A DNA stretch of 64,000 nt from Takakia lepidozioides (lineage: Eukaryota; Streptophyta; Takakiopsida; Takakiales; Takakiaceae). Where the stretch lies: NCBI GenBank assembly GCA_030704615.1, contig CM060731.1:63530756-63594755 (forward strand). The letters run 5' to 3'. The notes under the pieces are model-generated. The model ran no database searches. It saw only the letters and a program-made list of their open reading frames with translations, and had not been told where the DNA came from. The stretch's first letter is position 1. Every line of letters begins with the position of its first letter. Shown here piece by piece: positions 1-11,324 of this stretch. Made by a program: the position numbers and the translations under genes.

Positions 1-400
1 CCAGTCCATCCTCATCCATTCACCAGTTTACGGCTCAGTCCCTTTATTTTCACTCTTTATGGTGGTACCCAACTGTCATTTGAGTCGTATAACCATGTTT
101 CAATCTGCTACCCCGCATAAGTCTAACAATAACATTTTGAACTAAAAAACCACTGTATCGGGTCAGAAATAAGTGTCTACTAGCGTGAACAGGCGAGCCT
201 ACTAACATGAATTATAGGTGAGTCTAACAAGGTAAGAAAATATTACTATTTCTTTTTTCTTTTCTTTTTACTAGAAAGGGGACAGAGGCCCTTTTAATCA
301 AATTAAATACAGGCGATTACAAAATGGTGGAACTAATTCGTAAATTCTCCAAATGGGTTCCCAATTACATTGCCCGTACAGGGAAAATAATGCACCAACA
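1..400. other. Unassigned sequence
   Basis: No gene, RNA or recognisable element is visible. A pyrimidine-rich patch lies around 250-270. The composition is typical of eroded plant intergenic DNA. Confidence 0.5.
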
Positions 401-597
401 GTCAGTATCTCAGTTGGTCAAATGCACTGAGTTCCACCCAGATGGTGTCGGGGTCAAATCTTGCTACTGACGAGTGTTACTCATTCGCCTCCATGGCGCA
501 TAAATGAAAGAGGTTATTTTCTCCTCTCACTACAAAGGGGCCTGATTTGTGAGCTGTCGCTCCCAGGTGTTTCCCTTTAAATAATATTAATAATAAT
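401..597 (+). mobile_element. tRNA-derived SINE, diverged copy
   Basis: The head resembles a tRNA pol III promoter: an A-box-like TATCTCAGTTGG at about 407-418 and a B-box-like GGGGTCAAATC at about 450-460. The body ends in a stretch reading GGGGCCTGATTTGTGAGC near 538-555, then an AT-rich tail (TAAATAATATTAATAATAATG). The same head and end motifs recur at 9028-9247 (+) and, inverted and interrupted, at 5419-6280 (-). This identifies a family rather than a chance tRNA match. The copy is diverged, since the B box has lost the second T of GGTTC. No target-site duplication was found. It is non-coding and would depend on a LINE for movement. Confidence 0.65.
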
Positions 598-599
598 GC

Positions 600-3555
600 C
601 TCAAAGGAAGGAAAAAAATGTTTTTTTAATCCTTATTGGGTAAGGTTAACTTAAGGTAAGGTTACTTGCCGACCAAGAATAAAAATATCTCTACGCTCTC
701 CCAAATAAATTGATTAACTAACTCGTCTCTTGTATTAAATTGATGAGACGAGATGCTGACGGGGGAAATGGTGCATGGGAGTGGGGACGAGCAACAAATA
801 TCACGCCAAAGCAAAGAACCGATCAACATCGGGGTCAGTGAAAGTGTCCAACGGGTTGCCAAAGCGACTTGCAGTGGCCGGTGGCAGGGCCGCAGCTGAC
901 CGGGCGTGGCAGGTGATGACCGGGGAATCCGGTCAATCCAACGCGGATCCGCGGACGCCAAACGGCCGGTGCCGTGCGACCGCGCCACCGCCCTGCGACC
1001 CGCCAAAATTCGCATCGGGCGATGTGCGCCCGGCCTGCGATGCGGCGAAACTAGACTACAGGGCTGGGCGAAACTCTGACGCAGCATAAAGCGCATGCGT
1101 GGCGGCGGTAACCGCTCGCCACGCTGCCCCCGGCGAGGCGCGGGGCAAGCGCGCGCGCGGGCGTCGTCCCCGGGCGCGGTAAAGGGGTGCCACATCGGTC
1201 GTGGTAACGACGCCTCGATTTGGATGATCGGAGAATCGTGGCCACCGGCAGCATGTCAACGGCCGGTGGCCGTTTCGCGAAAGCGTGCGGGCCGCGCCAT
1301 CCTTGTGCCGGTGCGCAGATAGTGTTTCGCCACTCCGTCGTGCCAACGGTTGTGCGCGTGATGAATGAAATCACTCATCATCCACTCCACCTACCACGTA
1401 ACTGCACCAGTGCGATGCGACAAGCAGGAGTATGCAAGTTCGTGTTTGTTGCATGGTGGACATGGGGTGGTTTCCGACTGTTTAAGACGATGCAAAACTT
1501 GAGGATGGTGCCATCGTAGTCCCAGTCATGGAAGGTATAATGAGCTCGGAAAGGAATAATGCAATCAATCCGAGCATGCCAAAGTGATGGACAGAGAAAG
1601 TTATGGGATGCCAGAGTTAGGAGATCTCGAGTCAGGCTATTATTTGGATATTATACTGACCCCCATTTCAGCTGTGCGCAGAACCTTCCAGTTCACAAGA
1701 CTTCCAATAAAAGTCGTGACAGACAGTCAGATAAATGCAGCGCAAACAGGTTGAGATTGATGGATAGGGAGCTGCACTGAATCCACGGTGGGTGGAGCTG
1801 CGCCATCTGTTACCAGCAATTGCGTGCGAGCCTACTGGAGTCTGCAGTGTGGGTTGCGGGTGCACGCAGCAGGTGCGGCGAAGTGGGTGGACCGCTGCGG
1901 CTTGTATGTAGACGGTGCGTGAAGCCCCTCTAACGTCATTCCACGTTTGCTTACTCGCATATCGATCGGGTGGGTCCCCGAGACTGAGCTTATCGTCACT
2001 ACACAATGGCACGTACACCTTGACGCTTTTTGGTATGTGACAATCAACTGACCTCCACCCCACAGTTGGCACCTTCTTTGCAATGTGATGCAGCACATTT
2101 TTGTCGCCCAGAATGAAGATGTGAATCCCGAGAAGAATCAAATCGAAGGGCTACCGCCTTTTCTAAAAAATCAAACTACACAATATAAAATCCACTTCTT
2201 GAGTTAGAATTGCCTTAGTAGAATACAGATAAAAAAGAATCGGCATCGGCACATGCATGAGGAAGGAAGGTTTGTTTTTGTGTTTTGAAGTCTTCTGAAC
2301 ATATCTTCCTGTGAATTAAACTAAAGTTGGAGATAAAGTGAAGTATGAGTAGAATCTGTGAACTTCCAGAGACAGGAGACCCAGAGACAGCGGCAGTTGT
2401 CATACTAGCTAGCCTCCTTCCAGGCAACCGGTGCACAAAGCTGACCCGACCAGGCTGATGCGTATTTATAAATTCATTACGTTGAACATTTTATAGCACT
2501 TTCAAAGGTGGGTCCAGCATGCGTTGGACAAATAATTCTAGAGAGACTGTGTGGGCGGCCCAACTATGTGAAAAATGCGTGCATGGCAAGCCGGACCACC
2601 CGCATTGCTCCTTGCTAGATTCGAGGCTCAGACCGCTTCGCCCTAACTAGTGAAAAGCAAACCGCACCTGGGTGGGATTGATCAAAACGCGCGAGCGTGC
2701 CCACGTGGCCCTGCCAGCCGCAGTCCCGCCCTTCTCCACGGACCTACTTATCGTCGGCGATATTCTCACTATCCGCGCCACACATTATATTTCACTTATT
2801 TATCCTTTATTATTATCCTATTATTTATCCCTTATTATTATTCCTTTTTATTTAATTTTTAATTTTTTCCTTATTATCATCCTATTATTTATCACTTATT
2901 TAGCCTTTACTAGGGTGGACTAGTGACCATCTAGCGAGAGGGCTGGCGGGACGTCATCGATGATTCCGAGCAAGGGTCGGAGGGCAGCTTGCTTATTGTC
3001 GGGGTTGGTTTCGAGTAGTGAACAGAGATCTGCAAGTAGACAGAAAGTCCTCCGACTACTTTACTCGGAGGAAACAATGATCGGCCGAAGCTCGCAAGCC
3101 TTGTATGCCACCCGAGAGATTGACCGAGGACTTTTCAGAACAATGTGGGGGATTTTGCCTCTCGACACTTCGGTGGGAAGTACAAGACTAAATTTGTTGA
3201 AATTCGGTTGATCAATTACTAGAGCTAGATTTTGTGCGATCCTAGCGGTTGTCATAGTGCAATGCGATACTATGTGAGCACAACAGCAATACAGATTACA
3301 CTATTCTCTTTGGTTTGGATCGTCGGGCTTATGATTCTATGCTTGTTTTTCATCTCCAAATTTGGACGCACAGTGCCCATGTATACAAGTCAAGCCCTTG
3401 GTTGAATGTTTTCAACGTACGCCGCAAGTTCCCAAGATTTTGGGATACCTTCGTGACTTGTTCTCCGACATCAGCCCAATATTGGAGACGTTTCCGTCAC
3501 ATCACCGGCGCCTCATTATCCTTGTCCCGGTCCCGGATATGGATCCTTCTTCTAC
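600..3555. other. Unassigned intergenic DNA with a GC-rich island and an AT-rich tract
   Basis: No supported gene. The stretch from about 890 to 1310 is markedly GC-rich, with many short inverted pieces such as GGCCGGTGGC, unlike its AT-rich surroundings. It looks like eroded GC-rich transposon end sequence or a methylated repeat. From about 2795 to 2905 the sequence is a low-complexity run of TTATTTAT-, CCTATTATT- and CCTTATTATT-like words. The open frames here overlap on both strands and show no conserved domain, so I treat them as chance frames. Confidence 0.5.
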
Positions 3556-3559
3556 CACG

Positions 3560-3675
3560 ATGGATGCAATGTCAAATACACACAACCCCAAAGTTGAAAC
3601 ATTCATCCATGGTCAAAATGGATGCAATGTCAAATACCCACAACCCCAAAGTTCACACATTCATCCATGGTCAAA
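3560..3675. repeat. Two-copy 58-bp tandem repeat
   Basis: A 58-bp unit beginning ATGGATGCAATGTCAAATAC and ending CATCCATGGTCAAA occurs at 3560-3617 and again at 3618-3675, with only a few substitutions. The head-to-tail arrangement is plain in the sequence. No function is suggested. Confidence 0.9.
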
Positions 3676-4037
3676 AGAAGACGTACAACAGACGCCGTCA
3701 CGGGGGTCAAATCCCGTGGCGCACATAAAATAAAATAAAAGGGAGCCGCGGCATTGATGGCAAGTAAATGCAGCAGAAACAGCGACAGTGTCACGCCACG
3801 TAGTTCGCCGGAAGTAGGCCACATCTGGGCCGGGAAAGTCCAGCACACGACACGTGGTAGTACTACCTCCCGCGCGGCAACCGCAGCAGTTCCCCGTCGC
3901 GGCCCGCGGGTGTCCGGCAGATATTCTGCCGTTAGACTATCGTATCGCACGTCCCAAGTTCAAACGCGGCACGTTTATCTCTCTTTTGCACCGCTTCGCT
4001 CATTTGTGACATCTGGATGGATGGATGGGAAAGTTTC

Positions 4038-4231
4038 TATGGATGCACTTGATGAGCCTGCATGGATGACATTAGTTTGGAGTAAATTATTTTTCAAACT
4101 ATAGTGGGTTATTGGAATTCATCAGTTCGTATGGATGCACTTGATGAGCCTGCATGGATGACATTAGTTTGGAGTAAATTATTTTTCAAACTATAGTGGG
4201 TTATTGGAATTCTTACAGCGAACTGATGAAT
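4038..4231. repeat. 83-bp direct duplication with flanking 13-bp inverted repeat
   Basis: Bases 4038-4120 are repeated exactly at 4130-4212 (period 92). The 9-bp spacer plus four preceding bases (4117-4129, ATTCATCAGTTCG) is the perfect reverse complement of 4219-4231 just past the second copy. This pattern fits a duplication with templated filler, as in replication slippage or end-joining repair. It does not resemble a transposon. Identity of the copies implies a recent event. Confidence 0.9.
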
Positions 4232-5031
4232 AAATTCTTAGCAGAGAAGATGTAGGAAAACAATTTGTGACACTATAATTGTGTTGGGACAACATCACAA
4301 ACCAAAGAAAAAAGAAAAAAGAAAAAAGAAACCAAAGTCTTGAAGTAAACTGTAGATGAGGAAATATACAATCATCGATGAGACTCTTGTCACCAATAAC
4401 GTCATGTCAAACATCAACAGTTATAAACCTATTGGTTCCAAGTCATTTTTTTCTATGCATATCAACCATCTATGCAAGTCCCTTGACAAGGACTCTTTAT
4501 TCGTATATCCTGAATGTGCTTAACAAACCATGAAATGGGGCTTCGAGGGGAGATACCGGTAGCCATGAACTCTCCCCTGAAAGGTAACTACTTACATTTG
4601 TCGTTTGTGGATTAGGATCTACGCTTGAAAAATGCTATTCACCAATAATACATGGTGTAGACTTTATCATCCGTGACAAGTTTGCATCAACATATATCTC
4701 AGTTTGTAGGTTTTTTTAATAAAAACAAATGTAGGAAAACAAAAACAAATGTAAATTTATGCGGTAGCAGCATTAATCCATGTTTGCGAATATGGTAAAT
4801 TCATCCAATTGTATATAGTAATCATCTCCCCAAAAAAGCAAGCTGAGTGTGCAACAACACAACAGCCTATCCATTCCCACATCACTGTGCATTGAAGCCA
4901 TGACTTCACTTTTCTATTAAAGAGCCACGTTATTATAACAATATCTCACTGCTCAGTATGCAAAATACCCTTCAAATAATTCCAATAAAGTTTCCAGGGC
5001 CAGACCCCTGTTTCAATATATATATATGCAA

Positions 5032-5088
5032 AACAAGGGTCCCAGGTTTGCATGGGCCCTGTCCATTGGAGGATGGTCCAGGAATTTA
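5032..5088 (+). repeat. Fragment related to the terminal repeat at 62.6 kb
   Basis: The words AAGGGTCCCAGGTTTG and GGATGGTCCAGGAATT match, with small changes, the order AAGGGCCCCAGGTTTG ... CAATGGTCCAAGAATT at about 62623-62677. Weaker resemblance (GTGTCAAGCTGG, GTGACATGTAAGG) continues to about 5260. It appears to be an older, degraded copy of the element whose inverted terminal repeats are at 62566 and 63997. Confidence 0.5.
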
Positions 5089-5418
5089 AAAAGGGGGATA
5101 TATATAGTAAGCTACACATGGATTTGAAGAAAAAAGGGGATAAGAAAAAATACTGTAGGAAGGCGACAGCTATTAAGTTAAATGGGGATGGTTCAGGCGC
5201 CAAATTGGGATAAGCAGAGTACAGGTGTCAAGCTGGTTTCCAGGGGTGACATGTAAGGCTTGATATTTGCAAGATGCTAATAACACAGCCTATTTTTTCT
5301 TTTTTCTTCAAAGGATTTCTATACATGCTAGAGCCCATCCCCAAAAGGGAGGAGTTAGTACCCGCAAGGCGAACAGGCTCTTATTTATGTGAACTTTGGC
5401 CAAAGTAATGTCACTCTA

Positions 5419-6280
5419 TTCTTTTTCTTTTTCTTTAAAAAAAAAGGAAAACACCTGCCACCGACAGCTCACAAATCAGGCCCCTTAATTACCTCTTCCA
5501 CAGTAACCTCGCTGTTAAGACTTGCTCATGAAGAACATACTTAGTGTTGGACTGGTATACCTGGTTTAACCTAGGTAAGGAATACAGGTATGAATATATA
5601 TTTTGAAGAACATACCAAGTCGGGTATGAAAGAACCAGTGTACCCATGTGATACACGTACTGGGGGGAGTATGTCTTTAGGATTCCCCGCACACATACCA
5701 TACCAGTCTGGGTATATGGAGGAATAGCATGGTCCCGATACCAGTATTGCGGTGAGTTCATGGCGAATGGAGGTAGGGATGAGTATATGTTAGTGCAGCT
5801 AGTTATACGCTGTATTACAATTTGGTTAATTCAAGGCTCCATGTTGCAATTCAAACTTCATTTGCTGTTTCGCGCTACTTTGGGTTACCTTTGCCTAGTG
5901 TTTCATGGCTTGGATTAAAATTAGCTATGTGCTAAATGACATTTATTTTTATGTATGGTGAGCTGTAGAAATACCATACCAGTGCTCATACCCCCCAGTA
6001 TCACTACAGAGAAAGGGCGATACCAGTACCATACTCATATACAGCCCAAAGTACAACTACTCATACCATATTCATACCCAAGTTGCTCATACCTGTATAG
6101 ATACCTGTACCAGCCTGGTATGATAAAGGGGTGGGACCCTTCATACCAGTCGGGTATTAAAAAATGGACATACCAGTCCAACACTGGAACATACCACACC
6201 CCACAATGTAGCAGGATTTGAACCCAGATTCATCTGGGTGGCACTCAGTGCACCATCCAACTCAGGTACAGACGGATGGT
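5419..6280 (-). mobile_element. SINE on the minus strand, split by a hAT element
   Basis: On the minus strand the tRNA-like head is at 6280-6187: A-box-like TACCTGAGTTGGATGG at 6268-6253, B box GGGTTCAAATCC at 6225-6214. The matching 3' end (GGGGCCTGATTTGTGAGC) is at about 5484-5467, with an A-rich tail ending near 5419. The head and tail correspond to those of the copy at 401-597. The two halves are separated by a 646-bp element with an 8-bp target duplication, so the SINE was there first. Confidence 0.7.
5541..6186. mobile_element. Non-autonomous hAT-type element (MITE) nested in a SINE
   Basis: The ends are inverted: the left starts TTAGTGTTGGACTGGTAT and the reverse complement of the right starts CAGTGTTGGACTGGTAT. 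The same eight bases, GAACATAC, lie immediately outside both ends (5533-5540 and 6187-6194). An 8-bp duplication and a YAGTG-type end are the hallmarks of hAT transposons. The element is 646 bp with no coding capacity. Both subterminal regions (about 220 bp each) are filled with copies of CATACC or GGTATG in both orientations, resembling the subterminal transposase-binding repeats known from Ac/Ds. It would rely on a hAT transposase in trans. Confidence 0.8.
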
Positions 6281-6304
6281 GTCTCTTTTCTTCTTCTAAC
6301 TTAC

Positions 6305-6575
6305 TACCATAGAGTCCTTCGTCCAGCGTTTATTAATTCAAATTTTGCTTGTCTGAAAAATTCAGAAAAATAATGACCTCAATGTGGAAGCGATAAAAAA
6401 TTTCGCGTTAGGGCTATCCTCTAGATGATATAAAATAATTACCTCCCTAGAGGTAATTTTAATGTACGTGACCAACTTGTTCAAAAATTGTAAAAATCTC
6501 AGTTAAGGTGCCAGACCTAATTTCTCTGAAATAATTAAATATTCGGCAGCAATGCGCCGGAAGGACTCTACGGTA
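6305..6575. mobile_element. Small TA-flanked MITE candidate
   Basis: Left end TACCATAGAGTCCTTC (from 6305) and the reverse complement of the right end, TACCGTAGAGTCCTTC (from 6575), form imperfect terminal inverted repeats of about 16 bp. If TA is the duplicated target, the element is 267 bp (6307-6573). A TA target suggests the Tc1/mariner or a related superfamily, but the ends are not the usual Stowaway ends. No open frame inside. Confidence 0.55.
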
Positions 6576-6579
6576 ATTG

Positions 6580-9000
6580 AGTTTTAGGAAAAGTTGAGTA
6601 TGAACATGATCACAAATTTGTGAAGATCCTCAATTGATGGTCTTTACGGTGGCCACTGCGAGGTTTATTAACTTATAGCTCATTGTAACGCATTTGAGAC
6701 CTTGCCATATTCTCCCCAACGCACCTTGCAAAGCTGGAGTCAAACCCGCAACATATTGTAAAATATCTGTCCACATGGGCGGCGATCTTTCAGATTCATT
6801 TTCACTGTATGCACAACATTTGAAGCATAGTAAGTAATCGGTGCGCAAATGTATGTATGACACATTTCTCTTCCCTTCACTCCGTCATGGGCCCACTCAA
6901 GCCAGGCAGGTTCGGTGCCCAGGGTTAGGGCACGAGGAACGCGAGACAGATATGACACTTAACTACTGATTATCTCCACTAATTGGGCAGAGTAATAAAG
7001 GAAGATCTGAAATGATGAGTCCATGTTCCACAGTCTGGAGCGAGGCTGACCCGGACTTTGACCGGCTTTTTGTAAAGTAAAGTTGAAGGTGTGTGTGAGT
7101 AACGAGATATGCATTTCTTCAAGTTGCCTGACTCACCTGCGGCCGCATTCAGGAGCCCAGCATTCATGCTCTGCATTTATGGCACACCTTGGGTGAGGAA
7201 AAGGTGGCCCGAGTTTTGAGTTTTCTTTGCCCCACTTTCTTGCTTTGAGGAAGGGCCCACTTGTGGTGCCACACGGAGCACACCTGGCAATTTACAGGGG
7301 CACAGTTATCCTCACTATAGCATATCACAAGGCTTTTTTAGGATGGTGCAAATTTAGGGTTAGGGATAGTTGATTTGGGAGGTGTATTCAATTTGATGGG
7401 ATGTTGATATATTTAAAATCAGTACTGTTCATATCACACCCTCATTTATATCATAAATTATCCGTATTTACAATAAATTACTATAAACTCTTATAATATT
7501 TGTAAAGAAGCTCACATTGACCAGGTTCATATGTACTTGTCTATAAGCCTGATGCTGTAATGTGTGGAATGGGTTGGTGAACTGCTATTGTCACATGCTG
7601 TTTGAACAAATCGCAATGGGGAACATTAAGAAGATTTGTGGGCTACAATTCCCCACTTAGTTTTTTTTTTTTTTTTAAACATAAAATAACATCACTCCTA
7701 GAGTCAAATTATGACTAAGGAAGTCAAGGGAGCAGAGATCCTCAAATATGCTTGTTTGAAGGATTGACTTGGGTAGTCTTCAATTTAGAAAAGACTTTTG
7801 TGAGTGGGCTACGAAGAATGGGACAAAGTGAGGAGACAAAAATGTGAGTAATTTGGGCAAGTTTTGTGCAAATTGGGAATAGCAACTTTATTGTCATTCC
7901 CGCCTAAATTCTCCCTACTAAGAACTTCTAGAATATGCGAACATAAACTAACCCTCCATCGACATATTATTGACCTAGTGAAAATCTTTGTCGGATGATT
8001 GACAATTTCTCAGATTCAAATTTCATGACAAACCAGAGAAGTTCAACAAATGGACGGAAAGAATTCAAACAACAACCCTTCCGTTTCGCATGATGACTAG
8101 TGTGTGTTGAATCTCAACCACACGAAGCAAAGAAGGCATGTGCCTTGGGACCCCAAAACTCTTTCATGGTGCGTCGTTCTTCCTGATACAAAGTCTTTTT
8201 CACCTCATTATACAACTTTATCATCCACACCGCCACCTACAGACATCATCCACACCTAACAAAGTTAGCATCAATAGTTAGTTCTGAATTTACACGGCTC
8301 AAGTACAGCACGGCTCTCACAACCCACGCCTCACTTTTTATTCTGCTATCGCCAGGAATCGCCAACCCTTGCCCTGCCCGGCTAAACCTGGCTATACTCT
8401 AATATTAGACACTATCTGGCAGCTTTATTGCAGTGGCAGATATACTCGCACGCACAGTGGCGACACGCAACAACCCGAGTGGCGATACCTGGCTATACCA
8501 CGTCGTGAGCAGGGCTAAACAGAATCGCTGTTCTGGTACGACGGGGGTACAGTCCAACAGCGCTACGGCCAACTCCGACGGAACTGTGACGGTCTGACGT
8601 ACCCACCTGCTGCCCTACCCCCTCCCTCACCGGTTTCGCCACTGGCCGCTACCTGGCACGGGGTTTAGCCGTGAATAGCCGCATGGTGGATTTCAGAATC
8701 TGGAACGTGAAGTACGTAGCCACGTGGCGTACGACGTGCAGCGTGACGTGGCGGGGTGACTGTCTGTCACAAACAGGACACGAACGAACAGAAGTTGACA
8801 TCCATCCTTTAACTTCATCCTTGTCATCCTTCATCCAAGTCGTCATCCATCCTTCAACCTCTTCCAAGGCCAAGCGGTCCATTCGCATGCCACCTTCCAC
8901 GCCCTCGAGTTCATTTGGCACGTGGACCATCAGCGACAATTAGGCCCAACCCAACCCTAATTTTGAGCTTGTATACAACTCTTGCCTTCTCTCTCTCTCT
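6580..9000. other. Unassigned intergenic DNA
   Basis: No gene or complete element recognised. There is an 18-base T run near 7658-7676. From 8290 to 8520 short GGCTA-containing words recur, and at about 8800-8890 CATCC words are frequent, hinting at eroded transposon ends. A CT-dinucleotide run is at about 8989-9004. Confidence 0.45.
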
Positions 9001-9027
9001 CTCTAGTATGAAACTAATTGCACATCA

Positions 9028-9247
9028 GCTGGTAGCTCAGCTGGTAAGTGCCGCCCTGGTGGTTCGGGGTTCAAACCCGCTGCCCTGCGTGGTGTGTGTG
9101 ACCGGTTGGTCTGGTGGTGACGTTTCCCACCTGTGTGCCTAATGGCTTATCTGAAAGGGGGTTAATTTTCCCCCCTCCTCAAGGGCCTGAATTGTGAGAA
9201 GTGGCTCTTTTTCATAAATTTTAAAAAACAAAAAAACAAAAAAAAGA
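9028..9247 (+). mobile_element. tRNA-derived SINE, best-preserved copy
   Basis: The head has a perfect A box (TAGCTCAGCTGG, about 9033-9044) and B box (GGTTCAAACC, about 9068-9077), the internal pol III promoter of tRNA genes. The body passes GAAAGGGGGTTAATTTTCCC and AAGGGCCTGAATTGTGAG, matching the other two copies. It ends in a run of A with scattered C (about 9222-9246), the usual tail of an LINE-mobilised SINE. It is not a functional tRNA: I see no paired acceptor stem. Confidence 0.75.
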
Positions 9248-9385
9248 TTAAGGTAAGCCCTCATCGCGGTGCATGTCCTAATTGTGGTGCACCAATGTAC
9301 TCCTATGGAGCGCCCATGCTTGGAAGGTGTCACAGCATACTTAGACGCAGAGTTGGCCAATAAACTTATCCAAAGAGGAATGAAC

Positions 9386-10294
9386 CAGTGTTGTAGGGGT
9401 AAATAGATTTTTGCTTACCCTATAGGTAAGGGTAAATAGAAATAGAGGATTATTTATCCTCCGGGTAAGGATAAATTATTTATATGTTCATTTGTTTATC
9501 TTACAGGCAACAGTAAATTATTTATATGTCCATTTATTTATCCTACGTGTAAAGGATAAAGGCATATTTTTGACCGGGTAAAGAGAAATGATTTATCCTT
9601 TCAATACCTACCAGATAAATAAAGGATATATTGAAGGGATTTTTTTTTGGTTTGTTATGCTCAACTCAAAAATATAAATAATTAAATAAGGTAATCAATT
9701 TTTTGGTCTATTTTTTGGTTTAGTATGAGGCTGATTGTATCATATGTTGTGAATAATATGAGGGATGATCATGAGCGTGTTTCTTCACACCAAACATAAT
9801 AATCAAACAAGGCCAAATAAGACCATGTGCCTCGTCCACGAAACTAGTGCCTCCTAGATCAAGGTTGAGTTGATAGAATTGGAAACTCCCCGCCCATACA
9901 CTCTAAACAAAGTGACTCTTGATACAAACCTAGAGCTTTTCATAGAGATGAAGCCCTTATATGGTACGGAGGACCATGGTATGCCCCCCTTATATGGTGC
10001 ACAATATTGGTACGCCGTTGGAGATTGGAGATGGTGATAGAGGGAGGATGTTTGCACAAGGGATCCTTGAGTGAAGGCCCTCGGACTTAGGGATGAAGAG
10101 TTTTGTTATTTACCTTGTTGCTATTTATCCTCCAATAATTTATATTTACACACAAGTAAAGGGTATATGGAAATTATTTACCCTTCAGACGTGTAAGGGT
10201 AAGGGTATCTCAGATTATTTATCCGTCTTTAGGGTAAGTGTAAGTGTAAATGAAATGAGCCAATCCCGGTAAATGATTTACTCGCACAACACTG
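9386..10294. mobile_element. Non-autonomous hAT-type element with GGTAAA-rich subterminal repeats
   Basis: Left end CAGTGTTGTAGGGGTAAAT and the reverse complement of the right end, CAGTGTTGTGCGAGTAAAT, are terminal inverted repeats. Both ends are flanked by the identical 8 bp GAATGAAC (9378-9385 and 10295-10302). This is the hAT signature. The element is 909 bp and carries no transposase. Its flanks are dense with GGTAAG, GGTAAA, TTTACCC and TTTATCC in both orientations, probable transposase-binding subterminal repeats. It shares only the CAGTGTTG end with the element at 5541-6186, so it is a different family of the same superfamily. Confidence 0.85.
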
Positions 10295-10539
10295 GAATGA
10301 ACCACTTAACCCTTGTTTTATACTCAATTTATCTTAAGTAAACATTGTTCTAACTACAAAATGATGGGGCACCTAACGAGCTTTCCAATGGTATCTTTAT
10401 AGATTGGTAGGTACCAAAACTGCAATTTAACGGTGCCCTATTACGGTGACACGTGAAAAACTCATATTATTCCAAGTAAGATGAGGTCTATTGAAAATTG
10501 TTCTAAGTACAAAAAATGGGCATGTATCTTTAAATTCCC

Positions 10540-10925
10540 CGACCGCACTGGTGGCTAACTAGCCACTAATAGCTGTGGCTGGTTAAACTATTATTACTTA
10601 GCCGAGGCTACAGGTCGACCCCACACAGTAGCTAAAGTAAGCCAAGGTTAGGGAAGGTTAAGGTACTCGTTGCCCACTAACGTTGTCCTCGCGTGCTGTA
10701 CATTGACAGAGTGGTGTAGGGATGTACTTCTGAAATTTCCTCCTGCTGCCCCACAGGGCTAAATTTAATACGTGGGGAGAGGAGGAGTTGAAAGTGGGGC
10801 AAATAGGCAGGGTAGTTTAGCCAACCCTAATCTTAGCCACGGCTAAATTTCCTAGTGCGGAGCTAAATAGACATAGCCGTGGCTAAACTCCACTTAGCCA
10901 TGGCTAAATCAGGCAGTGCGGCTGG
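10540..10925. repeat. TAGCC/GGCTA-rich element with inverted CCGCACT ends
   Basis: The interval starts near CCGCACTGGTGGCTAACTAG and ends near GGCTAAATCAGGCAGTGCGG, whose reverse complement begins CCGCACTGCC. In between, TTAGCC and GGCTAA words recur many times in both orientations, with an internal CCTAGTGCGG. A related short piece with GCCGCACTAG and GGCTAAATAGCC lies at about 19007-19075. No target duplication was found. It is probably a DNA-transposon derivative of unknown superfamily. Confidence 0.5.
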
Positions 10926-11324
10926 GATGAACCATAAAGATATTAGGGTAGAAGTACCGGTTACCACTCCACAAGTTAATGTGAATAACTTTTTGTACAT
11001 TTAGCTTTTGAGGTCATGTAATACCTTCATAGAATGGGGTTTATAGAGGACAAATTTCTTTTGTTGAAATTTTAATGAGATTTTACCTTTTTATGAGGAA
11101 ATCTTCATCCTATTTTGATGCACCATGTTTGTAATGTGTTGCACTTTGATCCTTGGAGCATGGTATTATAGGTTCATTTTGCATTTTTTTGGGATAGAGC
11201 CCCCTAAGTAGTAAGTAAAGTAGTTATTAATAGATACTAGTAAGTAGTAAGGAGAAGGGCCTTCTGCTCCCTTATATTCCATGCACTTCAAAGCTATCAC
11301 ATTGCCTACATCCAACATCCTCAA

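Noticed and set aside
775-1374. Overlapping open frames on both strands in the GC-rich island
   Set aside because: High GC content removes stop codons in all frames; no domain or plausible gene structure.
3695-3740. tRNA-like 3' end (GGGGGTCAAATCCCGTGGCGC followed by an A-rich run, read in two parts)
   Set aside because: No A box at the right distance and no second copy; too weak to call a SINE.
9028-9100. Functional tRNA gene
   Set aside because: A and B boxes are good, but no complementary acceptor stem is seen, and the body and A-rich tail match two other SINE copies.
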